A stretch of 64,000 bases of DNA from Petralouisia muris (GTDB taxonomy: Bacteria; Bacillota; Clostridia; Lachnospirales; Lachnospiraceae), in the NCBI RefSeq assembly GCF_004793545.1, contig NZ_SRYA01000025.1, positions 1-64,000 of the forward strand. Reading direction: 5' to 3'. Made by a program: the position numbers and the translations under genes. Of this stretch, positions 9,624 to 18,462 are shown in pieces; positions within the stretch are counted from its first letter, which is position 1; each line of letters begins with the position of its first letter. Under the pieces are notes generated by a model, which made no database searches, was not told where the DNA came from, and saw nothing but the letters and a program-made list of their open reading frames with translations.

Positions 9624-12035
9624 TTACAGGAAGAGAATAATTTCATTTTCCTCCTGAAGAAGATCGGCAGGAATATAATTTCCGTCCAGTTCTTTTCCAT
9701 TCAGCGTTAGTTTTTCACATCCAGATTCCCGGTGGTTGGGATTCTCAACCTGAATGTGCAGATGTTTTCCACGGAAATCCTTGTCAATTTCCAGGCGTTC
9801 CCAGTTTTTTGGAATGGCAGGGGAAAGCTTGATTCCCTGCAGATCCGGGCGGAGCCCTAGAATGCCTTCCACGCATCCCACCATCACGGTAGAGGCGGTG
9901 CCGGTGAGCCAGTGGACATGGGAGCGGCCAAAGTGTCTGCTGTCTCTGCCTTCTGTAAACTGTCCGTAGCAATAAGGCTCCAGGCGGCGGATTTCTGCCC
10001 GATCATTCTGGGCGGCAGGGGCGTTCTCCATAAAGTAGGTGAAAGCTCTCTCCCCATGTCCCCGCAGAGCTTCAGCAAGGATAATCCAGCCCTGAGACTG
10101 GGAGAAAATGCCGGCGTTTTCTTTGACGCCTGGATTGTAGATGACGGCTAACGCCCCCTCAAAGGCATGAGCATGGTAGGGCGGAGCCATCAGCAGAGCG
10201 CCGTATTCGGTGTTCAGCTTTTCGTATACGCTGTCAAGTACGGCGTCTGCCTGGGCGTTGTCTGCAAGGCCGCTTATGACAGCCCAGCTTTGAGGGTTCA
10301 GCCACAGGCTGGCTTCTGGATCAGAGGCAGAGCCAATCTTCCTGCCTTCTTGTGTGTATCCCCGGATAAAACGGTCTTTTTCCCAACACAGCTTTTGAAT
10401 GGTTTCTCCCAGTTCCTTTTGTTTTTGATCCAGATAGTTCAGATAGTCCGTATCCTGCTTGTAGGCTGCAAATTTCTGCAAAACAGCCAATGCATAATAA
10501 AACTGCAGAGCCACAAAGGTGGATTCTCCCTCTGCCCCAAGGCGGAGACAGTCATTCCAGTCTGCATAGAGGCCGGCAGGCATCTGATGGGGCCCCAGGC
10601 GCTCAAAAGAGAATTGGACGGCCCGTTTCAGATGGCAGTAAACGCTGTCTGTTTCTTGATCTGCGTAAGGGATCTCTTCCTCAAGAAATCCGAGATTTCC
10701 GGTTTCTGCAATATATTTATAAACAGTGGGGAACAGCCACAGGGCGTCGTCTGCCCGGTATGCCGGGTGCCCGGTTTCCTGACGGTAGGAGGCGTCGTCT
10801 GGGGTGTCCTCATGGCCCGGATTATGGGTGAATTTCACCAGGGGCAGTCCGCCGCCATTGCTGGTCTGAGCAGAGAGCATAAACCGGATTTTTTCTGCAG
10901 CCGCATCCGGCGCCAGGTGGATGATTCCCTGGATATCCTGTACCGTGTCCCGGTACCCATAGCCGTTGCGCAGCCCACAGTAGATAAAAGACGCCGCTCT
11001 GGACCAGAGGAAGGTCATAAAACAGTTGTAGGCGTTCCAAGTATTAATCATGGCGTCAAATTCCGGGCTTGGCGTAGTTACTTTCAGGTGATCCAGTTTT
11101 TCCTGCCAGCAGTTTTTCAGCTCTGCCAGCTCTTGTTTCACGACTGTTTCGGGATCTGCATAGCCGGCAATGATGTCTGAAGCCTCCTGGGAGTATTTTT
11201 CACCAAGAAGAAATGCGATTGTTTTTGTTTCTTCCGGCGCAAGGGTGACGGTGCAGGAGAGGGCGCCGCAGGAATTTTCATTGTAGCTTAATACATTTCC
11301 AAGGCTGCCGGAGGTTACGCCCTGAGGATTGCCGTAGCCGCGGTATGTTCCAAGAAAATGCTCTTTATCTCCGCAGTAAGAGGAAACCTCTGCGCCTGCC
11401 AGGCCGAAAAAGCGTTCTGTCACGTTTTTTTCATCAATCTGTTCTTCTTTTGCCAGTGCGTCCAGGTTACCGTGGATTTGCTGCATAATCCGGTTCTCCT
11501 GAAACAAAGTGCGGCCGATGAACAGGGAATACTGCAGGTTTACCTGATCCTGTTCGTAATTGCTGTGATTGGTGAATTCAGCGTATCCGGTCAGGGTAAG
11601 TTCCCGGGGCCTGCCGGAATGATTGGTCAGGGTAAGAGCCCATACTTCGTAAGATTTTTCCAGGGGGACATAGTAGGAGGCTTTGGATGCAATGCCGTCA
11701 TAGGAAGCTTCCATTTGAGTATAACCTAATCCGTGACGGCAGGTGCTTTTATAATTGTTTAAGTCTTTTCCCACAGGCTGCCAGGAAGCAGACCAGTAAT
11801 CCTTGGAATCGTTGTCCCGCAGGTAGAGATATCGTCCCGGCTGGTCAAAGCTGTTGAAAATATAGCGCAGAATCCGTCCGTTTGCCCCTGATTTGGCAAA
11901 GCTGTATCCCCCTGCATTGTTGGAAATAATTGCGCCGTAAGCTGGAGAGCCCAAATAATTGACCCATGGCGCCGGGGTGTCCGGCCGTTCAATAACATAT
12001 TCTCTGTGTTCGTTGTCAAAATAACCATATTTCAT
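9624..12035 (-). CDS. GH94 glycoside phosphorylase, cellobiose phosphorylase-like
   Basis: This 803-residue protein starts with MKYGYFDNEHREYVI then PWVNYLG, the typical opening of cellobiose phosphorylases. It has the GH94 layout: beta-sandwich, linker, (alpha/alpha)6 barrel and C-terminal jelly roll. The catalytic aspartate is in GLYADWNDCLRLG near residue 490. The family cleaves beta-glucosidic disaccharides with phosphate, giving glucose 1-phosphate and glucose and saving ATP. ATG 12035 is chosen because AAAGGA precedes it and homologues begin there; the 26 residues upstream are not typical. It is the second gene of a two-gene minus-strand operon, 28 bp after another GH94. Exact linkage specificity is not determined. 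Confidence 0.82.
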   Translation of the reverse strand: MKYGYFDNEHREYVIERPDTPAPWVNYLGSPAYGAIISNNAGGYSFAKSGANGRILRYIFNSFDQPGRYLYLRDNDSKDYWSASWQPVGKDLNNYKSTCRHGLGYTQMEASYDGIASKASYYVPLEKSYEVWALTLTNHSGRPRELTLTGYAEFTNHSNYEQDQVNLQYSLFIGRTLFQENRIMQQIHGNLDALAKEEQIDEKNVTERFFGLAGAEVSSYCGDKEHFLGTYRGYGNPQGVTSGSLGNVLSYNENSCGALSCTVTLAPEETKTIAFLLGEKYSQEASDIIAGYADPETVVKQELAELKNCWQEKLDHLKVTTPSPEFDAMINTWNAYNCFMTFLWSRAASFIYCGLRNGYGYRDTVQDIQGIIHLAPDAAAEKIRFMLSAQTSNGGGLPLVKFTHNPGHEDTPDDASYRQETGHPAYRADDALWLFPTVYKYIAETGNLGFLEEEIPYADQETDSVYCHLKRAVQFSFERLGPHQMPAGLYADWNDCLRLGAEGESTFVALQFYYALAVLQKFAAYKQDTDYLNYLDQKQKELGETIQKLCWEKDRFIRGYTQEGRKIGSASDPEASLWLNPQSWAVISGLADNAQADAVLDSVYEKLNTEYGALLMAPPYHAHAFEGALAVIYNPGVKENAGIFSQSQGWIILAEALRGHGERAFTYFMENAPAAQNDRAEIRRLEPYCYGQFTEGRDSRHFGRSHVHWLTGTASTVMVGCVEGILGLRPDLQGIKLSPAIPKNWERLEIDKDFRGKHLHIQVENPNHRESGCEKLTLNGKELDGNYIPADLLQEENEIILFL

Positions 12036-12063
12036 GTGATTGTGTTTATCCTTTCCTGTTTCG

Positions 12064-14769
12064 TCAAATGATTTCCACTGTAATACAGTGGGTTTCTTCC
12101 GGCAGCGCTGCAATCATGCTCCGGGGAAGAAGAGCAAAGGAATCCTCGCAGACGCTCAGTTCTTCCTGTCCGCAGAACGCGGAACCAATGGTGTATGCGC
12201 CGAAATCTTTGCCGTTTTTATTCTCATATGTAATAAAAAAGCGTTTTCCTGCAAAGGGTACGGTGATGGAAGCTTTGCCGTTGGCGTCAAACTGTTCTGC
12301 CAGAAGCTTTGGATATAAAATCAAATCCCCGGCTTCTCCCCGAACGCCGAACGCCTCTGTAATCATTGTCATCATATACCAGCTTGCCGCGCCCGTTAAG
12401 TAGTGGTACATGCCCCGGCCATCGGCGCGGAAATATTCTGGGACGCCTGGGAAAATGCGGCTGGTTTCAAAATTTAAGGCCGCGTCTGCCAATGCCTTTA
12501 AGGCTTTCCATCCTTCTTTTACGAAGCCCCGGCGGTACAGGGCGTTTGCATACATCACAGCCATATGGGAAAAGACAGAGCCGTTTTCTTTTTCGCCGTA
12601 GGCAAATCCGAACATGCGCCCCATATCAAGCTTCAGCTCATGGAAATCTGTGTTCAGCCGATAGCCGCCAATTTCCTTCCGGTAGAGGTAGCGGTCTGCG
12701 CTTTTTACGATTTTACGGATATGTGCTTCTTCCGCTACGCCGCTCATAATAGCGAAAACCTGACCGGTCAGCATCATGCGGACGCCGCTGGGAAAGAACC
12801 CTTCTGCTTGCTGGCCCTGGTTGTCATAATAACTGTTGAACCAGCCTTCTTCCTCTGGCCCTTCCAGCCATTCCTGGCTTCTTAAATGATCCATTAGCCA
12901 GGTTGCTTTCTGGGTCAGGTTGACTGCAAGGACGGAAAGGGAGAAGCTGGCCCGTTTTCCGCTGATATTGTGCCTGCACTGGGAAGCATAGTCTGCCAGA
13001 ATTTCCTGTTTTTTGCTGACATCGCCGTAAATCTCAGGATCACTGCAGAGCAGAACCTCAATTTCCTCCAGAAGCTCTGCCGTATGCTCCATGGAACTGT
13101 GATCCAGCAGGTGGATCAGAGAGGCAAGCTCCAGAAGGTTGCCGGCGTAGGCGCAGGTAAAGGCAACGCTTTCTCCTTTTTCAGAGGCCATATCCAATGC
13201 GTCGTTCCAGTCTGCATCCCGCAGCCGGTATATATTATGGCTTCCCACCTCATAGAAAGCGGCAAGCTGCTGGATCAGAAGGTGTTCTAAGACGCTTCCG
13301 ACGTAAACCTGGTTTTCTGCTGTAAGCTGCTGATTGCCATATTCCGTATTCCAGAGTTCATCCAGGGCTGTGCCCCGCAGAACCTGGGCGTCCTTAAAAT
13401 AAGGAACCTGCTGATTGAGGATTTGGATATCTCCGGTTTGCTGGATGTACAGTTTTGTAGTCATCAGCGGCCAGAGGGCGTGATCCATCCATACCCGGGT
13501 GATGCCGTTGCGGTCTGCCAGAAAATTGCCGTCCCCGCTTCCGATAATGGTGGCGTTTGTTCCGTCTATGCGGACGCCTCCGTAATTTTTGACAATCATC
13601 TGCCGGACGCTTTCAGGCTCCAGCAAAAGCAGAGAAAGGCAGTCCTGCCATAAATCCCGCCATCCCCGGCCTCCCCGGCCGTAATCATGGTGGGGAAGGA
13701 AGGAGCAGCCAAAGAGCCGCCGCAGGAAGGGCTGAAAGCTGACCCATTTCATCAGGCAGTCAAAATCTTTGTCTTTGGTATGAAAACCAACGTCCGCCTT
13801 TTTCTGCCAGTAGGCTTTTGTTTCCTCCAATGCTTTTGTTACCTTAGCGGGGGTGTTGTAAGCTTGGAAGATACGGGAAATGTTTTCCTTATTGTCTTCT
13901 GCCTCTGTCCCAAGGAGCAGAATATATTCGGCTTGTTCGCCGGGGGCGAGCGTGACGGTTTCAAACCGAAAAGCGCCCATGGCTTCCGTTCCTCCGCCTT
14001 CCCATGGGGCAGGGTATCCCGGGTATTCCTCATGGACAGCCCGGGGATGGGTAAAGGAGCCGCCTTCTCCGATAAAATCTTCTACTGTGGGATAGAAGCG
14101 TTCCGGGGCCTGGCCGCTGCCGTTTACGCCCATGGCATAATAAATCCGGCTGCCTGGCCGATGGCCTTTTTCATCAAAAGACATAGCAGGGCAGACGAAA
14201 ATCCCTTGTTCTTTTACAAAGATGCGGTGGAGCATGGAAGTTACATTTCTGTGATCCCGGATGTTGTCTGCGCTGCGTCCATAGATTGGGATGGCGGCGT
14301 ATGAGGTCAGCGTTCGGGTTCTGTCTGACTGGTTTTGGATGGAAATGTGCATAATTTCCACATTGCTGTCCTTGGGAATAAAAATAGTGACGGCAGAAGC
14401 AAGCTGCATGGATTTGGAGACGCGTTCTGTTTTCTGCCACATAAACCCTGCGGTCAGCAGGCTTTCTTCCTGCCGGGGAGTAAATTTTGCCCCTTCCTGC
14501 CCATCGGAAACTCCGGTGGCGGAGAAAATATCTGTTTTGTCTGCCACGCACCAAAAGTTTCGGGAGGAACGGTTATTATGGAGGTTTTCAGAGCTGACCG
14601 GTTCTAACAGGAAGGTTTCCTGATCCATTTTGGCGTCGCCGCCCAGGTTTGGCGTTACTGAACTTTTTAAGCCGGCCTCGGAAGCAAGGGGAAAGTACAG
14701 GTAACTTGTATTTTCCGGCTGCCTGAGGGTGAAGCTGCCATGTTCATCTGTGAATTTTATATGTTTCAA
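12064..14769 (-). CDS. GH94 beta-glucan oligosaccharide phosphorylase (about 900 residues; laminaribiose or sophoro-oligosaccharide type possible)
   Basis: This 901-residue GH94 enzyme is longer than cellobiose phosphorylases. It has SYLYFPLASEAGLKSS, then NNRSSRNFW, in the N-terminal sandwich, and the catalytic aspartate in LRDADWNDALDMA near residue 520. Size and the SRNFW block recall laminaribiose or 1,2-beta-oligoglucan phosphorylases rather than cellobiose enzymes, but specificity cannot be settled by eye. The start is taken as TTG 14769: the upstream ATG at 14787 would translate its own ribosome site (AAAGGAGAA), which stands six bases before the TTG. It leads a minus-strand operon divergent from the ABC transporter, suggesting that imported beta-glucosides are split by phosphorolysis. 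Confidence 0.78.
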   Translation of the reverse strand: MKHIKFTDEHGSFTLRQPENTSYLYFPLASEAGLKSSVTPNLGGDAKMDQETFLLEPVSSENLHNNRSSRNFWCVADKTDIFSATGVSDGQEGAKFTPRQEESLLTAGFMWQKTERVSKSMQLASAVTIFIPKDSNVEIMHISIQNQSDRTRTLTSYAAIPIYGRSADNIRDHRNVTSMLHRIFVKEQGIFVCPAMSFDEKGHRPGSRIYYAMGVNGSGQAPERFYPTVEDFIGEGGSFTHPRAVHEEYPGYPAPWEGGGTEAMGAFRFETVTLAPGEQAEYILLLGTEAEDNKENISRIFQAYNTPAKVTKALEETKAYWQKKADVGFHTKDKDFDCLMKWVSFQPFLRRLFGCSFLPHHDYGRGGRGWRDLWQDCLSLLLLEPESVRQMIVKNYGGVRIDGTNATIIGSGDGNFLADRNGITRVWMDHALWPLMTTKLYIQQTGDIQILNQQVPYFKDAQVLRGTALDELWNTEYGNQQLTAENQVYVGSVLEHLLIQQLAAFYEVGSHNIYRLRDADWNDALDMASEKGESVAFTCAYAGNLLELASLIHLLDHSSMEHTAELLEEIEVLLCSDPEIYGDVSKKQEILADYASQCRHNISGKRASFSLSVLAVNLTQKATWLMDHLRSQEWLEGPEEEGWFNSYYDNQGQQAEGFFPSGVRMMLTGQVFAIMSGVAEEAHIRKIVKSADRYLYRKEIGGYRLNTDFHELKLDMGRMFGFAYGEKENGSVFSHMAVMYANALYRRGFVKEGWKALKALADAALNFETSRIFPGVPEYFRADGRGMYHYLTGAASWYMMTMITEAFGVRGEAGDLILYPKLLAEQFDANGKASITVPFAGKRFFITYENKNGKDFGAYTIGSAFCGQEELSVCEDSFALLPRSMIAALPEETHCITVEII

Positions 14770-15047
14770 GTCGGGTTCTCCTTTCATTAATTTTCTAATA
14801 TAGCAGAATTATCATATAAGAAATTTCCTTTGTAGAAAATCAGATCTATGAGAAAAATATCAGAATCATGACCTAAAATTAATCCCGGAAAGCTTCCCGG
14901 CGTCAGGTGGCGGCTGTTTGGAAAAAGCGTCATGAATTTGATATTTTGTTAAAATCCATAATATATCCGCCGGAAAATATGCGATATAATTTTGCCACAA
15001 CATAAATGTGAGGCAGACGCCCCACGGGAAAAAGGAGGATTTATCCA
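14770..15047. promoter_or_regulatory. Divergent regulatory region between GH94 operon and ABC/GH3 operon
   Basis: This AT-rich gap of about 280 bp separates two divergent sugar operons. On the plus strand a consensus TATAAT lies at 14985-14990 without a good -35 box at the right distance, as expected for an activator-dependent promoter. No reliable minus-strand promoter was found. AAAGGAGG before 15048 is the ribosome site of the binding-protein gene. The AraC regulator at 8668 is the obvious candidate to act here. Confidence 0.5.
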
Positions 15048-16453
15048 ATGAAAAAGAGAGCAGTTAGTATTCTTTTGGCTGCAGCTTTGACGGCAGGCGC
15101 GCTGGCAGGCTGCGGAACGTCATCCAAGACAGATTCTGACAACAAAGAGGTCGGCACACCTGCGGAAGGCGATTCTGAAGAAGGCAAGGTAATTAATATC
15201 TATAGCTGGAATGAAGAATTCCGTCAGCGTGTGGAGGCAGTTTATCCGGAGGTAAAGGAAACCTCCAAGGACGGAACCGTGACTACCTTGAATGACGGGA
15301 CGGAAATCCATTGGACCATCAACCCCAATCAGGACGGCGTATACCAGCAGAAGCTGGATGAAGCTTTAATGAACCAGGCGGATGCGGCAGCGGATGATAA
15401 AGTTGATATCTTTCTCTCAGAAACAGATTATGTGAATAAGTACACAGATGCAGAAGCAGACGCAGTATGCCCCTTACGGATTTGGGGATTGATCCGGAGA
15501 AGGATCTGGCAGACCAGTACAGCTTTACCAAGGTGACGGCTTCCGACGCAAACGGCGTTCAGAGGGGTTCTACCTGGCAGTGCTGCCCGGGACTTTTAGT
15601 ATACCGCAGGGATATTGCCAAGGATGTATTCGGCACAGATGATCCGGAAGAAGTGGGAAAAAAGGTGAAGGATTGGGATACTATGAAGGCAACGGCGGAA
15701 GAATTGAAAGCTAAGGGATATTTTACATTTTCCTCTTATGCAGATACCTTCCGGCTTTATGGCAACAGCATTGCCCAGTCCTGGGTCAGCCCTGGAGAAA
15801 CGGTAATTAAGGTAGACCAGAAGATTATGGACTGGGTTGAAGATTCCAAGGAATGGCTGGATGCAGGTTATCTGGATAAAAACGTAAAGGGCCAGTGGAA
15901 CGATGACTGGAACAAGGCCATGAGTTCATCCTCCAAGGTATTTGCGTTCCTGTTCCCGGCATGGGGCATCGACTTTACTTTGAAACCCAACTGGGACGGC
16001 GGGGACGGCGCATGGGCGGTTACCAATCCTCCTCAGGAATATAACTGGGGCGGCTCCTATGTTCATGCATGCACCGGAACAGATAATCCGAAACATGTGA
16101 AAGACATTATTCTTGCGGTAACTGCAGATCAGGAGAACCTGTTAAAGATTTCCAAGGAGTATGCAGACTTTACCAACACCCAGACTGGCATGCAGCAGGC
16201 GGCAAAAGATGATAAAGGATTTTCCTCTGAGTTCCTGGGCGGCCAGAATGCATTTAAATATTTTGCGCCAGTGGCAGAAAATATTGTGATCGCGCCTCTT
16301 TCTGCGTATGATCAGGGATGTGTGGAATTAATCCAGAACTCCTTCAATGATTATCTGCAGGGACAGGTTGATTTTGAAAAAGCAAAATCCAACTTTGAGA
16401 CGGCAGTTCGGGAGCGCTATCCAGATATTACTGAGATTCAGTGGCCGGAATAA
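15048..16453 (+). pseudogene. ABC sugar-binding lipoprotein interrupted by a frameshift
   Basis: The N-terminal part (from 15048) has a lipoprotein signal with lipobox LAGC at residues 18-21, an acidic linker and the start of a binding-protein fold. Near 15467 the frame breaks: the first frame runs out at 15536, while the second frame continues as MPLTDLGIDPEKDLADQYSF to 16453. Restoring one base between GTA and ATG would give EADAVMPLTDLG, a continuous protein of about 469 residues. Both halves look like an ordinary family-1 carbohydrate-binding protein. No slippery heptamer is present, so this is a mutation or a sequencing/assembly error rather than programmed frameshifting. It is the first gene of the importer operon; if real, the break would disable capture of the sugar. 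Confidence 0.8.
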
Positions 16454-16548
16454 AGCACGGGATGCTTTACATAAAAATTTTGCCCTTTATCCGGTAAAAG
16501 GCTTTGGCCAGAACCCAGAGCGCGATTTTGGATGAGGTGCAGACATGG

Positions 16549-16623
16549 GCGCTGCCGCATGTTATACCCAAGAGCATAGTTATTTGTCAAATCATTTGCT
16601 CACGGGCGTCAATGCGGCAGCGC
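16549..16623 (+). repeat. Perfect 12-bp inverted repeat between binding protein and permease
   Basis: GCGCTGCCGCAT (16549-16560) and ATGCGGCAGCGC (16612-16623) pair perfectly around a 51-nt loop in the 196-bp gap between the binding-protein and permease genes. There is no T-run. Such hairpins after binding-protein genes often protect the upstream mRNA and reduce expression of the permeases; that role is inferred. Confidence 0.7.
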
Positions 16624-16649
16624 AATACAGAGAAAGGGGACGGCAGTTT

Positions 16650-17600
16650 ATGGAAACGAAGCATAAAAAGATAGATTATTCGAAATGGGGATATCTGTTT
16701 ATCCTTCCATTTTTTGTCAGTTTTTTCATATTTTCTTTTATTCCGCTGTTAGACACCATACGATACAGCTTTTATGAGTATTACCGTTCAGGGATTAAAG
16801 AGGTGGGACCGAATTTTGTCGGTTTGGAAAATTATATCAGCCTGCTGGGGTCGGATATGCTGAAATATGCAGGAAATACTATGATTCTGTGGATTATTGG
16901 GTTTATTCCTCAGATTGTAATTGCGCTGCTTCTTGCGGAGTGGTTTGTGGACGCCCGGCTGAAAATTCATGGAACCCAGTTTTTTAAAGTGGTGATTTAT
17001 CTGCCCAACCTGATTATGGCTTCTGCATTTGCAATGCTGTTTTTCACCATGTTTTCCACCAATGGGCCCATCAACTCCATTTTATCGTCTTTGGGGTGGA
17101 TCAGCCATCCCATTGATTTCCTGGGATCTGTGGCGGGAACCCGGTCTCTGGTAGGGCTTATGAATTTCCTGATGTGGTTTGGAAATTCCACGATTATGCT
17201 GATGGCTGCCATTATGGGAATCAGCCCGGACATTTTCGAGGCGGCTGATTTGGACGGCTGCAACAGCGTACAGCGGTTCTTCTATATCACGCTTCCCCAG
17301 ATAAGGCCAATTCTGGCTTATACGCTGATTACTTCCATTATCGGCGGTTTGCAGATGTTTGATGTGCCGCAGATTCTGACCAACGGGCAGGGGACGCCGG
17401 ACCGTACCTCTATGACGCTGATTATGTTCTTAAACAGCCATTTAAAGAGCAAGAATTATGGTATGTCAGGAGCGTTGTCTGTGTATCTGTTTGTGGTCAG
17501 CGGTATTTTATGTTTTGTGGTCTATCGGATGACAAACAATGACGATCCGGACGGTTCAAAGGCGGCAGCGAAAAAAGCAAAGAAACAAAGGAGGGGATAA
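16650..17600 (+). CDS. Carbohydrate ABC transporter permease (MalF-like)
   Basis: This 316-residue inner-membrane protein has about six membrane segments, the first at WGYLFILPFFVSFFIFSF. The permease EAA loop is visible as EAADLDGCNSVQRFFYITLP (about residues 195-214), which contacts the ATPase. The upstream ATG at 16545 lies inside the inverted repeat, so 16650 is chosen; GAAAGGGG precedes it and the new start gives the usual short polar N terminus. It forms the importer with the next gene. No ATPase gene is present, so the pair probably uses a shared MsmX-like ATPase encoded elsewhere, as is common in this class. Confidence 0.85.
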   Translation: METKHKKIDYSKWGYLFILPFFVSFFIFSFIPLLDTIRYSFYEYYRSGIKEVGPNFVGLENYISLLGSDMLKYAGNTMILWIIGFIPQIVIALLLAEWFVDARLKIHGTQFFKVVIYLPNLIMASAFAMLFFTMFSTNGPINSILSSLGWISHPIDFLGSVAGTRSLVGLMNFLMWFGNSTIMLMAAIMGISPDIFEAADLDGCNSVQRFFYITLPQIRPILAYTLITSIIGGLQMFDVPQILTNGQGTPDRTSMTLIMFLNSHLKSKNYGMSGALSVYLFVVSGILCFVVYRMTNNDDPDGSKAAAKKAKKQRRG

Positions 17601-17604
17601 GCGT

Positions 17605-18450
17605 ATGAAAACAAAAGGACAGAACCATCCCAGAAGTATTATTGCACATATTGTACTGATTTTCCTGTCGTTTATGTGCCTGTTTTTCTTCTATATCCTG
17701 TTTATCAACGCCACAAGGTCGCATGCAGATTTGCAGAAAGGGTTTTCGGCGCTGCCGGGAAATTATTTTCTGGAAAACCTGAAAAATGTTGCAAATGACG
17801 GAACATTTCCCATGATTCGGGGAATTTTAAACAGCTTAATTGTCTCCGGCTGCTCAGCGGCTATCTGCACTTATTTTTCGGCATTGACAGCGTATGGTTT
17901 GTATGCGTATAATTTTAAATTAAAGAAAGCAGCATTTACATTTATTATGGCTATCCTTGTAATGCCTACCCAGGTGACGGCAATGGGATTCCTGCGGTTG
18001 ATTACCAATATGGGAATGTATGACTCCCTGCTTCCGCTGATTATTCCCTCTATTGCGTCTCCGGCTGTCTTTTATTTTATGCACAGCTACCTGCAGTCCT
18101 CCCTTCCGCTGTCATTGGTGGAAGCGGCGAGAATTGACGGTTCCGGGGAATTCAGGACCTTTAACCAGATCGTAATCCCGATCATGAAGCCGGCCATTGC
18201 GGTGCAGGCAATCTTTACCTTTGTGGGCTCCTGGAATAATTATTTTGTTCCTGCTCTGGTGATTCAGTCAAAGGATAAGATGACAGTGCCAATTTTAATT
18301 GCAACCCTCCGCGGGGCGGATTACATGAATTTTGACATGGGGAAAATATACATGATGATTCTGGTGGCAATTGTGCCTATTATCCTGGTATACCTGTTCC
18401 TGTCTAAATATATTATTGCAGGCGTGACCCTTGGGGGCGTCAAGGAATAG
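17605..18450 (+). CDS. Carbohydrate ABC transporter permease (MalG-like)
   Basis: This 281-residue membrane protein is the second permease of the importer. It has about six membrane helices and the EAA loop EAARIDGSGEFRTFNQIVIP. The family's short SWNNYF stretch before the last helices (GSWNNYFVPALVI) is also present. ATG 17605, four bases after the first permease stop, is preceded by AGGAGGGG; the longer frame from 17539 overlaps the previous gene and is not used. It is followed directly by the GH3 gene, linking uptake with hydrolysis. Confidence 0.87.
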   Translation: MKTKGQNHPRSIIAHIVLIFLSFMCLFFFYILFINATRSHADLQKGFSALPGNYFLENLKNVANDGTFPMIRGILNSLIVSGCSAAICTYFSALTAYGLYAYNFKLKKAAFTFIMAILVMPTQVTAMGFLRLITNMGMYDSLLPLIIPSIASPAVFYFMHSYLQSSLPLSLVEAARIDGSGEFRTFNQIVIPIMKPAIAVQAIFTFVGSWNNYFVPALVIQSKDKMTVPILIATLRGADYMNFDMGKIYMMILVAIVPIILVYLFLSKYIIAGVTLGGVKE

Positions 18451-18462
18451 ATGGAGGAAATT

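Noticed and set aside
10167-11180. Long plus-strand open frame of 337 codons
   Set aside because: It lies wholly antisense to the GH94 gene 9624-12035, whose motifs are clear; composition is that of a shadow frame with no ribosome site or family match.
13687-14304. Plus-strand open frame of 205 codons
   Set aside because: It is antisense to the second GH94 gene and shows no recognisable motif.
15462-15475. Programmed ribosomal frameshift in the binding-protein gene
   Set aside because: No slippery heptamer or following pseudoknot is visible; mutation or sequence error is simpler.
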